DNA of 64,000 nucleotides from Streptomyces tanashiensis. Its GTDB lineage: Bacteria; Actinomycetota; Actinomycetes; Streptomycetales; Streptomycetaceae. Shown in pieces: positions 63,938-64,000 of this stretch (position 1 is the first letter of the stretch; every line of letters begins with the position of its first letter). The position numbers and the translations under genes were made by a program. The DNA is taken from assembly GCF_014648895.1 (NCBI RefSeq), contig NZ_BMRZ01000020.1, positions 104,475 to 168,474 on the forward strand, given 5' to 3'. The notes beneath the pieces are model-generated. The model was not told the DNA's origin and searched no databases. It saw only the letters and a program-made list of their open reading frames with translations.

Positions 63938-63984
63938 CAGACGACTGTTCTTGAGTTAGCTCAGGAATGGTGACGAGATCCCGT

Positions 63985-64000
63985 CCGATCGCAAGATCGG
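63985..64000 (+). terminator. Hairpin at the window edge
   Basis: CCGATC-GCAA-GATCGG with a GNRA-type loop, 48 nt after the tRNA. The window ends here, so any following U run is unseen. Confidence 0.4.

Overview
The window is high-GC actinobacterial DNA from a Streptomyces chromosome. The evidence is a paired XRE regulator and DUF397 protein, an HrdD-type sigma factor, an AfsR/SARP regulator, a SepX/GlpR division protein, coenzyme F420 biosynthesis (FbiC), strong G/C bias at third codon positions, frequent GTG starts and 4-nt stop/start overlaps. I see no insertion sequence, prophage, CRISPR array or replication origin. Two tRNA genes are present: Arg-CCT at 17564-17636 (minus) and Ala-CGC at 63864-63937 (plus).

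Layout. 1-5124: the end of fbiC, an ADP-ribosylglycohydrolase-like protein that has lost its metal-binding Asp pairs, a sodium/solute symporter, and an SDR divergent from an unknown gene with a 17-bp palindrome between them. 5198-12377: DUF397/XRE/GPP34 cluster, a D-Ala-D-Ala carboxypeptidase with a very long acidic N-terminus, and membrane proteins. 12437-17496: a BlaI/M56 pair, a small secreted protein and a three-gene ABC transporter unit. 17824-22125: two tandem AMIN-like secreted proteins, an acyl-CoA synthetase and an M6 metalloprotease. 22396-31493: efflux and stress regulation, with TetR/MFS, MarR/extradiol dioxygenase, a questin-oxidase-like protein, hrdD behind a SigR-type promoter, and WYL/MFS. 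31561-34491: a Gly-X-Thr collagen-like exported protein divergent from a family 2 glycosyltransferase. 34541-41522: an internally duplicated hypothetical protein, a P1 peptidase, an SDR, a covarying inverted repeat element, a large SARP regulator and LtrA. 41778-48882: an anaerobic or low-oxygen block with NarK, a deletion scar of a pyruvate formate-lyase operon, and a five-gene operon (membrane subunit, molybdopterin oxidoreductase, 4Fe-4S protein, Tat-type Rieske protein, small membrane protein). 48925-58519: MscL, a SAF-domain protein, MTA phosphorylase, an FmdB protein, an MFS transporter, a CPA1 antiporter with an apparent CTG start, a penicillin acylase and formyl-THF cyclo-ligase. 58624-63937: galU, a gephyrin-like moeA, moaC, mog, rimJ-like, sepX/glpR and tRNA-Ala.

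How it works together. The nitrate/molybdenum block shares GGGACCTAGG-type boxes before narK and before the pfl remnant, with a third before the questin-oxidase-like gene, which suggests one dormancy or hypoxia regulon (inference). Molybdenum cofactor genes at the right end could supply the oxidoreductase, but the moeA paralogue with sepX/glpR also matches the gephyrin-like Glp/GlpR pair of actinobacterial cell division. The observations I rate most worth checking are the pflB-pflA deletion scar, the shared box, the molybdo-oxidoreductase/Rieske operon, the collagen-like protein with its adjacent glycosyltransferase, the ADP-ribosylglycohydrolase pseudoenzyme, and the repeat element with compensatory stem changes.
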